From Physcomitrium patens (lineage: Eukaryota > Streptophyta > Bryopsida > Funariales > Funariaceae), in assembly GCF_000002425.4 (NCBI RefSeq), contig NC_037257.1:16904328-16968327 (forward strand): a stretch of 64,000 bases of DNA, written 5' to 3'. Shown here in pieces: positions 13,696 to 27,299 of the stretch. Below the pieces are notes generated by a model. It saw only the letters and a program-made list of their open reading frames with translations. It was not told the DNA's origin and did no database searches. Positions within the stretch are counted from its first letter, which is position 1; each line of letters begins with the position of its first letter. The position numbers were made by a program, and so were the translations under genes.

Positions 13696-14945
13696 TGTTG
13701 TGATTTGGCTACTATATGAAAATAATGTAATTATGTATTTAATATATAATTTATTAAGTAACATGGTGAGAGCCATGTTAGTAGATTTCAGTTGGTTGTA
13801 GAATATAATTTGATTATTACCTTGATAAGAGGTTGTTTAAAAAGATTATTATAGAATTTGTATAACTTTAATTTCTTTTTGATAGTGGCTTTTAAGATTG
13901 GTGTTGGTTGATAGTAACTTCTAAATATTTAGAATCACCTTTGTTAGACATTGGTGACCTTTGAAAACTTCTTTTGGTTCTTTTATTTGGTGTTTAGAGC
14001 ATAAATTATGTAAATCTTATAAGAAAAAGGATTGAAGAAGGATTTTGGTAGCAAAGGGAGTTATTAGGGCACCAATATAGATGAATGGAGATGAATAATG
14101 AAAATCTCCATTCCTATTGGTCAAAAATCATGACCAATGGGCTTTGAGGAGGCTGCCCGAGGCCATATTAGGGATTAGGGTTAGTTTCTCGAAGCCATTT
14201 GAGTTTCAAAGGCTAGGATCAGAAGGTTTAGATTTTTGGCTTTGGTTTTGGTACAAGTTTGAGTCATTTGGGGTTTTTATGAAGAAGTTATAGGTGCTCA
14301 AAATTAAGGTGTTAGTTTTGGACCTACTATCACTCTTTTGGGCATAACGCACGCGTACGCACAGTAATTGAGGCTCGGCGACTGGAGTTTGAGAGAGTAC
14401 TTTTTTGGATATAATTTATGTTTACTATTTATCAAATTCCAAGCTTTGATGAAGAAGATATTGGCAGTTGAAGTTAGCACTTGGAATCTATGGGTAGTAA
14501 GTAGCTCGATTTACTTGTACTTGTGATTTGAGCTATACCTTAGACAATTTGACGAGGTTTTGACTCAAAATTTCCAAGATTGTGTATAATCTTGTTATAA
14601 AAATTTCTACATAAGTTTTGCGGAATTGGGAGTTTGTGTTTTTGAGATATAGGGAAAATAGTTTTTGGGTGCTTATAAGTTAGGGTTTTGTGCACCTGCT
14701 AGGGTTTCTAAGATACTGAAAGATCGGTAATAGATGTATGGTTCATTTTTGTTGAGGTAAGGGTTAAGAATAGCATCTATCTTATGTAGAAATTTGAAAC
14801 AAATTGAATGGTTGAATCGAGATATATGAGATCCTAAAGTTTGATGTAAAAATGTTTTTGCGGAAAGAAAAATGTTTTGAAGGATTTTAATATATTTTGA
14901 GTTTTTATACAAAGCAAAGAAGATTTTTTGGGAGCTAAGGCATAA
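13696..14945 (+). repeat. LTR-like repeat nested in element E (same family as repeat F)
   Basis: Begins TGTTGTGATT inside the gag remnant of E. It is collinear for about 1.2 kb with the reverse complement of 45070-45325 plus 51688-52506 (repeat F). Shared landmarks include CTACTATATGAAAATAATG near the start, the segment around CACTCTTTTGGGCATAA, and the GGGTGCTTATAAGTTAGG region near 14668. The TGTTG start suggests a long solo LTR or a non-autonomous element. The right boundary is approximate and I found no clean target duplication. Confidence 0.6.
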
Positions 14946-17082
14946 TATACAAGGGAAACCTAAACTCTCTACAGCTAGATACTCAGTGTATTTCTAGATA
15001 GAAAATCACGCCATATGACACCGTCATTGTGACCTATGTCAGAGAATGGGTCGACCTATTGGAACTTCAGTAATGCCATTGGTACCAATTCTGGCTCAAG
15101 TGCCTTTTGAAAAATGGAGAATTGATTTTGTGGGACCAATTGCACCAAAAATGGACAAAAATGGTATATATTAGTAGCAACGGATTACGTAATAAAATGG
15201 ACTGAAGCAATAGCTACGAAAACCGATAGTGTAAGTACAGTAGCAACCTTTTTGTATGAAAATATTATTACACGGTTCGGTTGTCTACTAGAATTGGTTA
15301 GTGATGGGAGAACTCATTTTATCAATAGTACAATCGAAGCACTCACAGCTAAATATGAGATAAAACATCGAAAGACTACACCGTATCACCTTTGAGCCAG
15401 TAGACAAACGGAAAAGACTAATGGAATTTTATATAAAATCTTAACAAAAACAGTTTCAAGAGAGAGAACAGATTGGGATACTAAATTGTTTGCAGCTTTA
15501 TGGGCATACCGTACTGCATATAAAGTTACTACCAATGCTACCTCTTTCCAATTGATTTATGGCCAAGAAGCAATCTTATCTATTGAATTGGAAGTCCAAA
15601 ATTTATGAATTACTATAGATAATAGATTAGGAGATCAAGATTCATTACGGCACCATTTAGAAGAATTGGAAAAATTGGATGAAACTAGAGCCAATGCATG
15701 AATGATAATGGAAACTATCCAAAAACGAAGGAAGACTTATTATGATAGTAAGCTTAAATCAAAGGCTTTTATGCCAAATGATTTGGTACTTCTTTACGAT
15801 AGTCGATTTAAAAAATTTTTAGGAAAATTTTAAGTTCGATAGCATGGGCCATATCAAATTATTAACGGATTTCCAAATGGTTCAGTACAATCGAAAGATT
15901 TTATGGGTACTGAATTTACGACACGGATCAATGGTAATTGGCTTAAACTTTACTATACATAAATCCATGATGGGTTTTCTATTACAAAAAGGAGAGTCGA
16001 CCCAATTGATTGAACTATAGTAAGAAGTAGGAGAGGAGCTCTTGACAAGCATCGTGTTTTCTTTTGTGGTTAAGAAGAAGATGGTGAATATGATATCTGA
16101 GACAGTAAGGATGGCGATCGATTGGAAGGAACAGTAAGAACGACTGCAAGTAGAGGTTGCGATGTTACAAACTCAACTAGCAGCATTAACGAAGGAGGCC
16201 AATAATTTAGTATGGACCAATACACCAATTTCAGCGATAATACCTTCAGAGATACCTTTGAAATCAACAGAAGAATGGCAAAAGATATTGGAGGAGCATG
16301 ACAATCAAAATTGGTCGATGTGACTCTGAGGTAAGAGAATTGGATTTGTTGAATGAAGATCTGATGGCACGTTTGGATAGAGATCCATCGAACACCAAGG
16401 TAGACGACAAAGAGGTAAAGAGGAGAAGGTCACCAATTCAAAGGGTGGTAAGCCAACGCCATTGATTGAAGAAGCCAACGCTGCTATGTCTTTATAAGTT
16501 GAGGCTAAATAATGTTTGCAAAGATGCTGCACAATTAGGAGTGGGGCTATGTAGAATAAGTAAATAAACTTTGTGATAAGTTCTTGATTGGTTATTGACA
16601 ACCTTGAGAATTAGATTGATGGTTAGGCAGTTTAGCTGGTAACAATAGGTTATTAGTAGAATAAATGGTTAAGAATTCAAAGGGTCATAACCTTTGGAAT
16701 CCGCTGGCTGACGGATCATCTTTTTGGTAGGATAAATAGGTTGAGGAAAGAAAGAAGCCGAGAGCCAGATTGAGAGTCGTAAGCCGGGGTAAGCTTGGTG
16801 CTACCTTTTTTTTTTTATTATTATTATTTGCTTATGAAGAATGGTAATTGAAAGAAGTATTATTGAATTGATAATTGTAGAATGGATTATGGGTTGAATT
16901 AAGATGGAAGTAGTAAGCCTCGGTATTTTATAGTTTGATATTTGATTTCAAATAACTAGAATACAGTCAATTGTAATACTAACAGATCCAATTCATATAA
17001 TTAGTCTTTCTCCGTGTTCGAATCCACTTCTATTAATTCATTTGCTTTGATCTACTAAAGCTTGAACGCAATGAGAACAACA

Positions 17083-18572
17083 GATAGTCCAAGATAATTT
17101 TGCTAAATTATTAGGTACCTTATTTAAATAATCAATAATTAAAATTATAATTTATAAATTTCTATTCAACCAAGTTAGAAAGAAACTTAATTATTGGAGT
17201 ATTATTAAACTCTTATTAGCTAAAAGGTGTCTAATTGTGAATCAAGTTCTAATATTGACACTTTGGTATTTCTTAAGAATATGGATCGATCCTAAAAAAT
17301 TAATCAAATAGATCAAAATTCTCTTACAAAATTACCTATAGATTGGACATGAATAACTGAAACGAATCAAAGTGGCTTAAAGCATGTATACATGGAATGA
17401 GTAAGTTAAAGGTTTGAACCTTACAATATCAAGAAGTATGTTATTGGTCCAAAAAAGCATGAAACTTCTTATTGTAGAGATCTTTGTTGCTTATTTATAT
17501 CTTAGTTAGTTTCTATCTTCTCATATATAGTTGTTTCTATAAACTTATCAATCAAATCATCACTTGCACCTAATCTGACTTATCTCTTTTTGAACATATA
17601 AAATTCAATGTAAAATCAATAGAAAGATTTGAAATTTTTTATTATAGATTACATATCTTATCTTCTATTTATATTCTAATTTTTAAAATAATTGATGATT
17701 TAAAAAATTTATAGAAAGCAAATTCTTTAAGCTATTTATTTAATCACTACTTTTTTTTACAATCTTGTACTTGATTACTCTTTTGTACATATCTCTTAAA
17801 TCAAATATCATAATATCTTAAAAATTTGTAATTAGATTTTTAAATTGACAAAAAAACTACACTCTAAGTCTCATAATGAAAGCTCTCATAGATACCAAGT
17901 TATGATCCTTCAAAGTTTTTGTCCTTGACTTAAAAACTTAATAGATCTTTTTTGCATTAATACTTTGTTTTTTTTTTTTAATTTTATTAGTTTTTTTTTT
18001 CAAATTTTGCACATATAATGATTCAAAAAAATATTTTAATGTTGATATATTTTGAAAAGAATGATTTATAACAAATGAATTATAGTAAATAATGACACGT
18101 GATTTATATAGCAAATAAAGGACTCCTTTACAGCTACTAAATGAGTTTAGTTTGAAAAGAATCCATTAGATAATTGTAGAGCTATGACCAATCTAATTTA
18201 GAGTAGCATTGAAATAATTTTTTGAAACTATTGTCTAATTTTTGAATTCTATCAATTATTCAATATCATCATCAGATTTACTATGATAATATTATTCTTA
18301 ATTTAATGACATCATCAATGCTTACTAGCAATTATAAAAGCACCATTCTCAATCACAATTCTTGTCACTAACATATTACAAATTATCACATTTTAAAATC
18401 TATTATAAATTATCACCTTCTAAAATTTATTGTAAATTTTTAGAACCTTTTAGATATTTATAGAATCTTCTATAATCTTTTAAAAAGTTTGATAGGCTTC
18501 TAAAAGCCTCTTTAGACTTCTAAAAACTTCTTTAGAAAATACCATAGACTTCTATAACCTTTATTATAGTAT
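17083..18572. other. AT-rich DNA between elements E and A
   Basis: Very AT-rich sequence without a gene. About 18420-18560 carries short direct repeats built on a TTTAGA/CTTCTA theme with phrases such as agacttctaaaa. I see no element termini inside. Confidence 0.5.
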
Positions 18573-21233
18573 TATCAAGGACATGAATTGAAAGATGATG
18601 CATCAACTAATGAAATCCATGTCAAAGAAAAAATGACAAAATAGAAATAAAGAAATATATATATTAAAAAGGGACTAGAATGGCTTATTGCCAAAAGATA
18701 AGAAAACTTGAGACTCTTGAATCTAGACCAGAAGCAAGAAAAGAGTTGACAAGAGTGAAGAGGGCTTCACTCTTGTCTCTATATATATTATCTAACAAGG
18801 GACTATGTGGCATTGTTCTATAGAACCTTCAATATATGTTGACTTTGTAGGACACATGCCTTGATTTACAAAGCAAATTTTTCTATGTATGGACCATATA
18901 ATTAGCTTGATCTTCAAGCTAATAATATAAGTGGTACATGGACAACTTATTGATCACATTATAGATACCTATAAAGTCAAAGAAGCATCTATGAAGCTTC
19001 TAAAAATATTCTATTGAAGATATTATAGAATTAACTTATTTTTACATACTTCTATTTATTTATATAGATAATTATTGGCTTACATGTACATGCTCGTGGC
19101 ATTACCCTCCCTTTTAAAGACAAGTTCCATAAAGAGCAGTCATCATATGTTGAGAAAATCTATGATGCGATGAATTGTATTTGCCACATACTCAAATCTT
19201 TTTTCTCTTCAAAGATGGTTGATAGGATTAGTCAACAATCGATAGTATCCCATACTAGGGCAGGAAGACTACCCTGTTATTTGATTGTTGTTGAGGCCTT
19301 CATAACTTCTTTCAAATAAAATATTTGGAATACCGTCATGAGTTGTTTCTACCTTTAATAAAATTACCAAACATTGAGAGTCTCTTCCAAGGTCATGATA
19401 CCAAATGTGTTGTATCTCACCATCTATTGGAAGAAAAACATGTTATTCTTAAGGATCTTCATCTCATTAGCATTGTCTTAAAGGTTGTGATAATTGAAAT
19501 GTCTCATTCAGCAAGTCAGTAAATGAAAGCTCTTCAGTTGAATCTGCTGGTTGTTTTCAATCTCTTTAGTGTCACAAATACAAAAAAGCTACAAACAAGG
19601 ATTATAAGTAGAATGTTATCTTCCTTAGATCTTGTTTTTTTTATAGGAAAGGTCTTCATCTTGATTTTAATAGAAGTCATTGATGAAAAGCCTCTACCAC
19701 TTTTGCTCTATTTGCAAAATCTTTAGTAGCTTCCATGTACATTCACTAATATTATATCCATGCCAATGGATAAGTTATTCTAATTTATTTCAATGTTGCC
19801 TTGAATTTAAGACTTCTTCTACTTCGAACTCTTTATTATTGTCCACTTGTATATGAGGAGGTGGAGCTTGTCTTCTTTTTGGTATGTCCACTATCTTGTA
19901 TGGTTCAAGAAGAGACACATGGAATATTGAATGGATTTTTATTGACTCTGGTAGGTGTAAACAATATGCAACTGGATTGATTTATGCAAAAATAAGAAAT
20001 GGTCCAAACTTACCATAGCCCAACTTGTCAGGTATTGATATTGCGACAAAGTAACCATACTTGGTCACCCATGTAGAATAGTAGTTGTTCCTTTCGATAG
20101 ACATCCATATTGACTTTTTGTTGTTCTTGAGCTTCATTTAACTACGCCTTTATTATTGTATGTAGCTCTGACAAATGATTTGCTAAATCTTCCATCATAG
20201 AATTATTAATTTTTAAAAAGTCAAAAATATCAAGTCTTGGATGATAACCATAATTAAAAAAGAAAGGTGTTTTTTTTATAGAAGAATGTATCATGTTATT
20301 ATAAGCAAATTCTACCAATGGCAAAAGAATTGTCCAATCATCTTGATGGTAATTGATGGTATATCTTAAATACTACTCTAAAACTTGATTAATATACTTT
20401 ATTTATCTATTAGTTTAAGGATAGAATACCAAAGATAGTTTTATATCCACTTTTAGAATCTTGAAAAGAATTTGCCAAAATCTTGATACAAATTGAGTTT
20501 CTCTATCAGATATAATATCCTTGGATAATCCATGATAGCAATAGATGTTGTTAAGAAAGTGTTTAATTGTTTCTTCACTTGTGATAGGTTTTGTACATGA
20601 TACAAAATGTGCCATCTTGGTAAAACAATCTACTATCACAAATATAGAGTTGTAAAAACTTGAGATTGATAGATCTATAATAAAATCTATAGAAACAAAA
20701 GACCATGGTTGTTCTAGAATGGGTAATGGTTGAAGAAGTCCGTAAGGTCGATGATTAGGAATTTTTGATCTTGAACAAATGTTATATGAGTGAATAAAGT
20801 CTTTTACATCCTTTCACATTTGTGGCCACCAAAAATCTCTAGATATAAGCTCTAAAGTCTTGTTGTATCAAAAATGTCATACTGCTAGAAAGTTGTAACG
20901 TTCTTGAAGGACATATAATCATGCTTCTTCTTTTGGAACATATAATTGACCTTTAAAATAAAGTAGGTTGTTTTTAAACTCAAACTTAGAAGTATTTTGA
21001 GACTTAGAAGAAGGATTCTTGATATTGTGAATAAGAGGATCAAAAGACATACTTGATTGGATTTGTTTCACAAAGGTTGAATCAACGGTCAATGTTGATT
21101 TCATTACTCAAAGATGAAAATGTTGAGGCTTCAAGAGAATTGTTCTTTGCTAATCAAAAGATGCATCTTATTTTTTTAGTGATAAGAATATCTAAAAAGA
21201 GCATCTGACAAACCTTGTTGTTTGCTGGTATCA

Positions 21234-22637
21234 TGTTGTGACACAATTATATAGTAAAAATATAATTAAAAATAATTTTTCAATTAATATTCTATTATAT
21301 TAGTTCAACAAGAATTTAAAATATTTTAATAAGGCTTTTATGAAAGCTTTTTAGCCTTATTGGTGTAATATCTATAGTTCAAAATTTCTTTTATGAAAGC
21401 TTTTTAGCCTATTTTAATAAGGCTTTTATGAAAGCTTTTTAGCCTTATTTATTTTAATAGCAAGTAGATAAAAGTTAGTATTTTTACCTTTTAGGATATA
21501 TAAACTTTTTTACTACCTTAAAAAGGTGATAAATTGATAAAATCAGGATAAAAGAAATAAAATGGTTGATATAATTGATACAAGGATCAAGTTGACAATA
21601 GGATTGGACAAAAAATCCTTAAGATAGATTAGATTGATAACCGAAGGTCGACCGTTTGTGAGATAGGGTCGAAATCAGACCTCTAGTCACTAAAATGACC
21701 GCCTAGGGCAAATTAGGGTTTCATTTGAAGATCAAAGATTAAGATTTGAGAGCTAGCTCCAAGCTCTTTTCAAAGGCATAAGGATATGTTTTGTATGATT
21801 TTTGAGAATGGGGCAATGGTTGTTCAAAGTCAAGGTTTGTATTGGTGATTTGGATTTTATATAATATAATTAGGGCTAGCAATTTTAGCTAGTTTGTATA
21901 ATTGGTGTAATATCTATAGTTCAAAATTTGATATTTTTTGAATTATTAGGTGTGCTAAGTTTATACAAAATTTTGTAATAATCCAAGGATCTAGTTTAGA
22001 GATATCTAGTTTTTTGTACAAAAAGATTTTGGAAGTTGGTAGTTTGAGGTTGGGTAGGATTTCTATGATATCTAGAGATCTACTAGTTGAATCAAAGTGA
22101 AATTTGGCATGGTATTGAAGGACTTAAAGGTCAAGGTGCATACCAATTTTGAGTTGAAGCAAATAGTTGGAGAAGGAGAAATTACTACTTGAACTTTTTG
22201 CTTCACCTCTCAAGTTGTCAGCTAAGTGACATCAATATAGTTTTTTGGAAGTTCTTTCACAATCTAAAAGTTGGATTGGGCTGAAATTTCTTAAGCATGA
22301 AGAAGACTTACATAGACAATTTTATGCAAAATTTCACATCAAGTGAATAGTCAAATTAGAAGTTACAACTTATCAAAATTCACTAATTAGAGTTAGGATG
22401 TAGAAGAAAAATCTAAATTGCTTAAATATGAAAGTAATTAGGTAATAGAGATTTACATATGATTAAGGCTACTAAGAAGAGTGTTTTTTAGCACTTTTGA
22501 ATTGAAATTCAGATTATATTCTTCTCATGTGGGTGAAACCTATTAGGATTTCTTGGATACTTATGAAACATAACTTCACCTTTCACAACTAGGTACCTAA
22601 TGCATTCTTAAACAAGACAACACGTAATGCAACACAA
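21234..22637. repeat. LTR-like insert in the RNase H region of element A
   Basis: Comparison with element C shows about 1.4 kb of extra sequence. It starts TGTTGTGACAC and ends near GCAACACA, so it has TGTTG...CAACA-type ends like many copia-type LTRs. No coding region is visible. It may be a long solo LTR, possibly related to the TGTTGTGA repeat in element E. The end coordinates are good to a few bases. Confidence 0.55.
21320..21460. repeat. Scrambled short duplications
   Basis: A 33-bp inverted-repeat unit (AATAAGGCT ... AGCCTTATT arms) occurs at about 21329-21361 and again at about 21416-21450. A partial copy lies between them, as does a 27-bp exact copy (21361-21387) of sequence at 21903-21929. 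The layout looks like templated filler DNA. Confidence 0.75.
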
Positions 22638-25600
22638 GGTCGATATATGATCTTAAAATCAAATCTTGATAAAGACATGTTTCAACGTGCTTGGCAATAA
22701 TTTAAAATATATACTAACATGAAATACTTGAGATTCTTGTGATCCATATGCACAATGACTAGATTGGAAGCGCCTTCTTGATGATGAACCCATTCTTGAA
22801 ATGAATCCACAATTGCAAAAAGTTCTTTGTTGTAGATTTCATAGTTACTCTCGATTGTTAAAAATTAACTGGAATAAAAAACTACTAAGTGAAGTTTATC
22901 ATTTATTTTTATTTGTGATAATACGACATTCAAAGCAAAGTTTGATGCATCTCTTTTCATAAAAAATGCCTTGGAAAAGTTGACACGATATAAGATTGGT
23001 ACAAAAATAAAAGCTGATTTTAAAGCTTTTAAAGATGCTTTAATTTCTTTGCTCCACTTAAGTTTGCTTTTGCAAGTCAAACGTATAAGTGGAGTTGCAA
23101 CTTGAGAAAAGTCTTTGATAAAGATCCGATAATAGTTAGCAAAGCCCAAAAAATATTAGACATCTCTTATCGTTTTTGAAATCTTCTAATCCATAATTGT
23201 TTGAACTTTCTTAGGATCCATCATAAGTCCATCATTTGAAATGATGTATCCTAAGAAGTTGACTTGAGTTGTGTAGAATACAAACTTTTTTTTATCTTGG
23301 CATAGAATCCCACATCTTTTAATTTTTGTAACACATGACAAACATGAAGTTCATGTTCATCTATGTTCTTAGAATAAATCTAGATGTCATCCACATAACT
23401 CACAACAAAATTGTCCAAAAATTCTCAAAAAATATCATTCATTAGATGTTGAAAAGCTGTCGGTGCATTTGTAAGTCCAAAAGGTATGACGATATATTCA
23501 AAATACCTATACCTAGTTTGAAATGCAATCTTCTATTTATCTCCTTCTTTAATATATACTAGATTATATGCTCTCCATAGATCTATTTTTGTATAGATCT
23601 TAGCTTGATTCAGTTGATCAAGAAGTCCGGATATCAAAGGTAGAGGGTACCTATTCTTGATGGTAATCTTGTTGAATTCTTGATAATCAACACACGTCCA
23701 CAATGATCCATCTTTCTTCTTCACAAATAAATTTGGAGCTACTATTGGTGATTTAGAATGGTATATAAAATTCTTGGCGAGATTCTCTTCAATATATTTC
23801 TTGAGTTTAGCCAATTTATTTTGTGATAAACTAAAGATTGGTCCAAATGGCAGTTGTGATCCTTCTTGAAGATTAATTGAGCAATCATAGGGATGATGTT
23901 TTAGAAGAGTATGCCCATTCTTCTTCTCAAATACATCTTGAAATTCTTAATATTGGTTGGAAATGCTACTTGAAGTCTTTGCATCACTAGAAACAAGTGT
24001 GGCATAAATGACACAAGGTGATCCTTCTTTTGTAGCATGCAAGAAAGCTCTTACACCTATAAACAAAGGTTTAATTACACTAGAATTATGACTTTTTACT
24101 AAATTAATTTTACTCTTAATTATACTTTTAGAAAAGTCAAAGATACAAGAAATCCAATCTATACAAGGATTATACTTTTTAAATAATGATAAACCTAAAA
24201 TGATTAGATTAGAGGGAGATCTAATTATATTAAAGATTACGCAACTACTATAACTATTTATTATTACATCTATAAGAAGTATTTCATGAAAAATATCTCT
24301 AGGAGACAACGGATGATCATCTATGACTTCTACATGAACATGTTTAGTTTTTTATATTGATGGTATATTATGACTTTTAATAAATTCTACATCTAAGAAA
24401 TAAGGTGAGGTTCTTGAATCTATCAAGGAGGAGGCTTTATAATTATTAGGTCCTAAATATAAATTTATTTTAAAACAAAGAGAGGATTTTGAAAAGAAGA
24501 TAGGACCTTCATTAAAAATTGTACAAGATTCCAATCGCATTGTCTCTATTATAGCTGGACAAATTTATTTTTTGACACATTATCTTCTTTGATAGATGTG
24601 TTCTTTATTTTTTGGTTTTTTTGCTTCTTTGGACAATGTTGAGCAATGTGTTTAGATTCTCCATAATATAAGCACAATCCTTCTTAATAGCAAAGAGTCT
24701 TTTCTTGCTCAATAAGAGGTTTAAAACATATTGTATCAATTTGCATATCCTCTACTTCTAAAAGTATATATTGAGGAGATATTGGTGTTGTCATTGAATT
24801 GTAATAACGTTGAGGCTTACTTGTGCAACTCTCAGATCAAAATTCAAAAAGTTGATTGTCGTACTTCACAGCAAAGTCATTGCTTGACTCAATGTTTAAG
24901 AATCAGATAAGTTGAGCATCAATTTCTTTACTTCATATTGTAATCTATAGAAAAATTGGCTAATAAGTGGAACATCATCGCACTTAATATGAATTACAAG
25001 TTATCAAAATTGTGAAGCATATAATATTACAGATCGATTGCCTTATCACAGAATATGGATCTTGTTGGTTGCAACACAAGTTGCATCATGTTCTCTATAC
25101 ATGAATCAAAATTCAACCAAAAATGCTTCCAAATTATCTAATATTAAATCTCGTCATTCAACAAAAGATGAAAACCATGATAGTGTTGAACTTGAAAGAA
25201 GTATACCAATGAATCTAACTTATGATCTTAAAGTTGGATAGCTTTGAGATTGTAGTTTAATCACAAGTTGCACTTGATTGATAAATCGTCAAAATTTGGA
25301 TCTTGTACCATCAAACTTCTTAAGTAGGACAACTCTTGGTTCTCTAACACTTGAAAGATGTTCCATTGTAGATAGAAGGACATGATTTGGTGCAGATATT
25401 GAAGCAGCTCTAATCATCTCTATATCTTCACTTCGTGCCATTTTTGTTGATCATTGTCGTGGTAAGCTAAGTTAATGCATTGCAAGTATCAATTTCCTTC
25501 ATCGCTCTTGTATTTGTACCATTGCACTCTTCATTTTAACAAGCTTTGCCATAATAACACTCCAAAAAAAATATCTAATATTACTGAAGAGCAATAGAAG

Positions 25601-26103
25601 AAAGGACTTGAGGTCAAAGAAAATATTAAGAACAATATTAGTTTAGAAGAGGGTAATCTGCAACTTCTAATGTGCTTATGTCTTATCATGAGAAAGAGAT
25701 AATCTACTCTTAATTAAGATAAGACAAAGCTGTGATATTATAAGTGTATTCTTGTCAATCTATGAGGGACATGAATTGGAAGATGATGCATAAACCAATG
25801 AAATATGTGTCAAAGAAAAAATGAAAAAATAAAAATAAGGAAGTATATATATTAAAAAGGGACTAGAATGGCTTATTGTCAAAAGATAAAAAAAACTTGA
25901 AACTCTTGAATCTAGATCAAAAGCAAGAAAAAACTTGACAAGAATAAAGAGTGCTTCACTCTTATTTCTATATATACTATCTAACTAAGGGCTACGTGGC
26001 AATATTCTATAGGACCTTCAATATGTATTGACTTTATATGACACATGCTTTAACTTACAAGGCAAGTTTTTCTAAGTGTGGGCCATATAGTTAGCTTGGT
26101 CTT

Positions 26104-26911
26104 TATAGAATGGATAAGATTTTTTTGTTTTATAATACATAATATGTAGGATTAACAAAAGCTAGTATACTGATGAATGGATAGTTTAGAAGGCAGGATA
26201 GAAGATTCAGTCAAAAAAAATAGCTATCATTGTATTGTATTGTGATTGGCATTTTGAGGTAAATATAAATAGATTGAGAAAGAAGTAGGAGGGGTTAGAC
26301 TATAATAGTTATGAGCTAGGATAAGCTTAGTGCTATCTCTTTGTCTCTTTATAGTTGAAAAGTAATAAATAGTTTCTAAATAACATGAAGTAAAATTTTG
26401 AAATAAAAAAGAGATTTAATGTTATATACAAAGTATGAAATTTATTGTGGATGAATATAGTGGAGAATTGTAAGTGGACAATTGAAAGTATTAGTGAAGA
26501 ATGGATATGAATTGGAGAATTATAATACTAAGGTTTGAGAAGGAATCTTTGGAGTTTGGATTTGTGTGAAGAAGTGTAGGAAGAATGACCGTTAAATGTA
26601 GAAGATTCTAGTGATTGGATTATGAAGTGATTGCATGTTGTCTTTTAAGTTAGTATAGTATTACATATTGTTGTCATAAATTAGGAGAAGATAAGAGATA
26701 GTGAATATGAAGATGGAATTATCGATTGTAATATTTGATAGAATATGGAGGACAATGTAGGATTCTTAGATATTTTTAGTTGATCAAGAGACAGTTAATT
26801 GTATAATCCTAATATGTAAACTCATGCGGATAGTTTTTTCCTGTGTTCAAATCTTCCTATATAGGTTTATTCTAATTAGATTAGTCTAGAATAAATAAAA
26901 TGACAATTACA
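26104..26911 (+). mobile_element. Solo LTR inside the 5' LTR of element A
   Basis: An 808-bp insert starts TATAGAATGG and ends ATTACA. It is flanked by GTCTT (26099-26103) and ATCTT (26912-26916), a 5-bp target duplication with one transition. Its start, the GATAAGCTTAGTGCTA segment and the TGTGTTCAAATC segment near the end resemble the LTRs of element E, so it belongs to a related family. No internal region remains. Confidence 0.75.
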
Positions 26912-27299
26912 ATCTTGAAGCTAACAACATGTGTGGCACATGGCTAACTTATTGACCACATTTTTAATCCAAAAAGTCAATTATAAACACCTATAAAGTC
27001 AAAGAAGCATCTATGAAGCTTCTAGGAAGCTATTATAGAAGATATTATAGAATTAACTTACTTTTATATATTTCTACTTACTTCTATTTATTTATAGAAG
27101 TAATTATTAGCTTACATGTATACATTCATGACAGATATAAATAGGAGACTTTAAAACCACTTTTGTTATCAATCTTATTTTTTGTCTTTAATCTTGACAT
27201 ATTTTTTTGTGAAATTCTTCTGTCTTTGATAATTCCTTGAATAACTGCAAGATCCATTTCCAACTCTCTCTAAGACAACACTACCTTTGCTCTTCTTCA

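Larger units (their letters stand above)
12488..17082 (+). mobile_element. Element E: old Ty3/gypsy LTR retrotransposon, Tat/Athila-like priming
   Basis: Direct LTRs at 12488-13095 (608 bp) and 16550-17082 (533 bp) end in the same GAGAACAACA. Matching 5-bp target duplications GATAG lie at 12483-12487 and 17083-17087. A primer site TGGCACCACTGCCGGGGA begins at about 13099, resembling the tRNA-Asp-complementary site of plant Tat/Athila elements. Parts: a gag remnant at about 13490-13690 and an integrase at about 15000-15950, with a CxxC half of the zinc finger, the DFVGP region and the TSFQLIYGQEA block. A purine-rich tract precedes the 3' LTR. I see no reverse transcriptase or RNase H between gag and integrase; that space is taken by another repeat. 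The element is a broken fossil with many breaks. The LTRs are clearly more diverged than those of B or C, so it is older. Confidence 0.85.
18573..27133 (-). mobile_element. Element A: Ty3/gypsy chromovirus-type retrotransposon with two nested inserts
   Basis: Minus-strand element. The 3' LTR is at 18573-19101. The 5' LTR is at 25761-27133 and is split by a solo LTR. Without its two inserts the element is about 6.3 kb, like element C, to which it is related throughout. Parts in element order: gag about 25560-24600, protease 24540-24180, reverse transcriptase 23830-23150, RNase H 22960-22640 continuing at about 21180-21000 after an insert, integrase 20870-20040, pol tail about 19860-19700, accessory-ORF remnant about 19330-19190. 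The 11-nt internal primer site is at about 25748-25758, one transition away from that of C and D. Flanks AGTAT and GATAT are only a weak target-duplication match. It is a broken fossil with many breaks, older than B and C. Confidence 0.85.

Noticed and set aside
20142-24540. Open stretches of element A as host genes
   Set aside because: They are integrase, RNase H, reverse transcriptase and protease parts of the minus-strand retroelement.
18571-27140. A confident target duplication for element A
   Set aside because: The flanks AGTAT and GATAT differ at two of five positions, so I did not count them as proof of the element ends.
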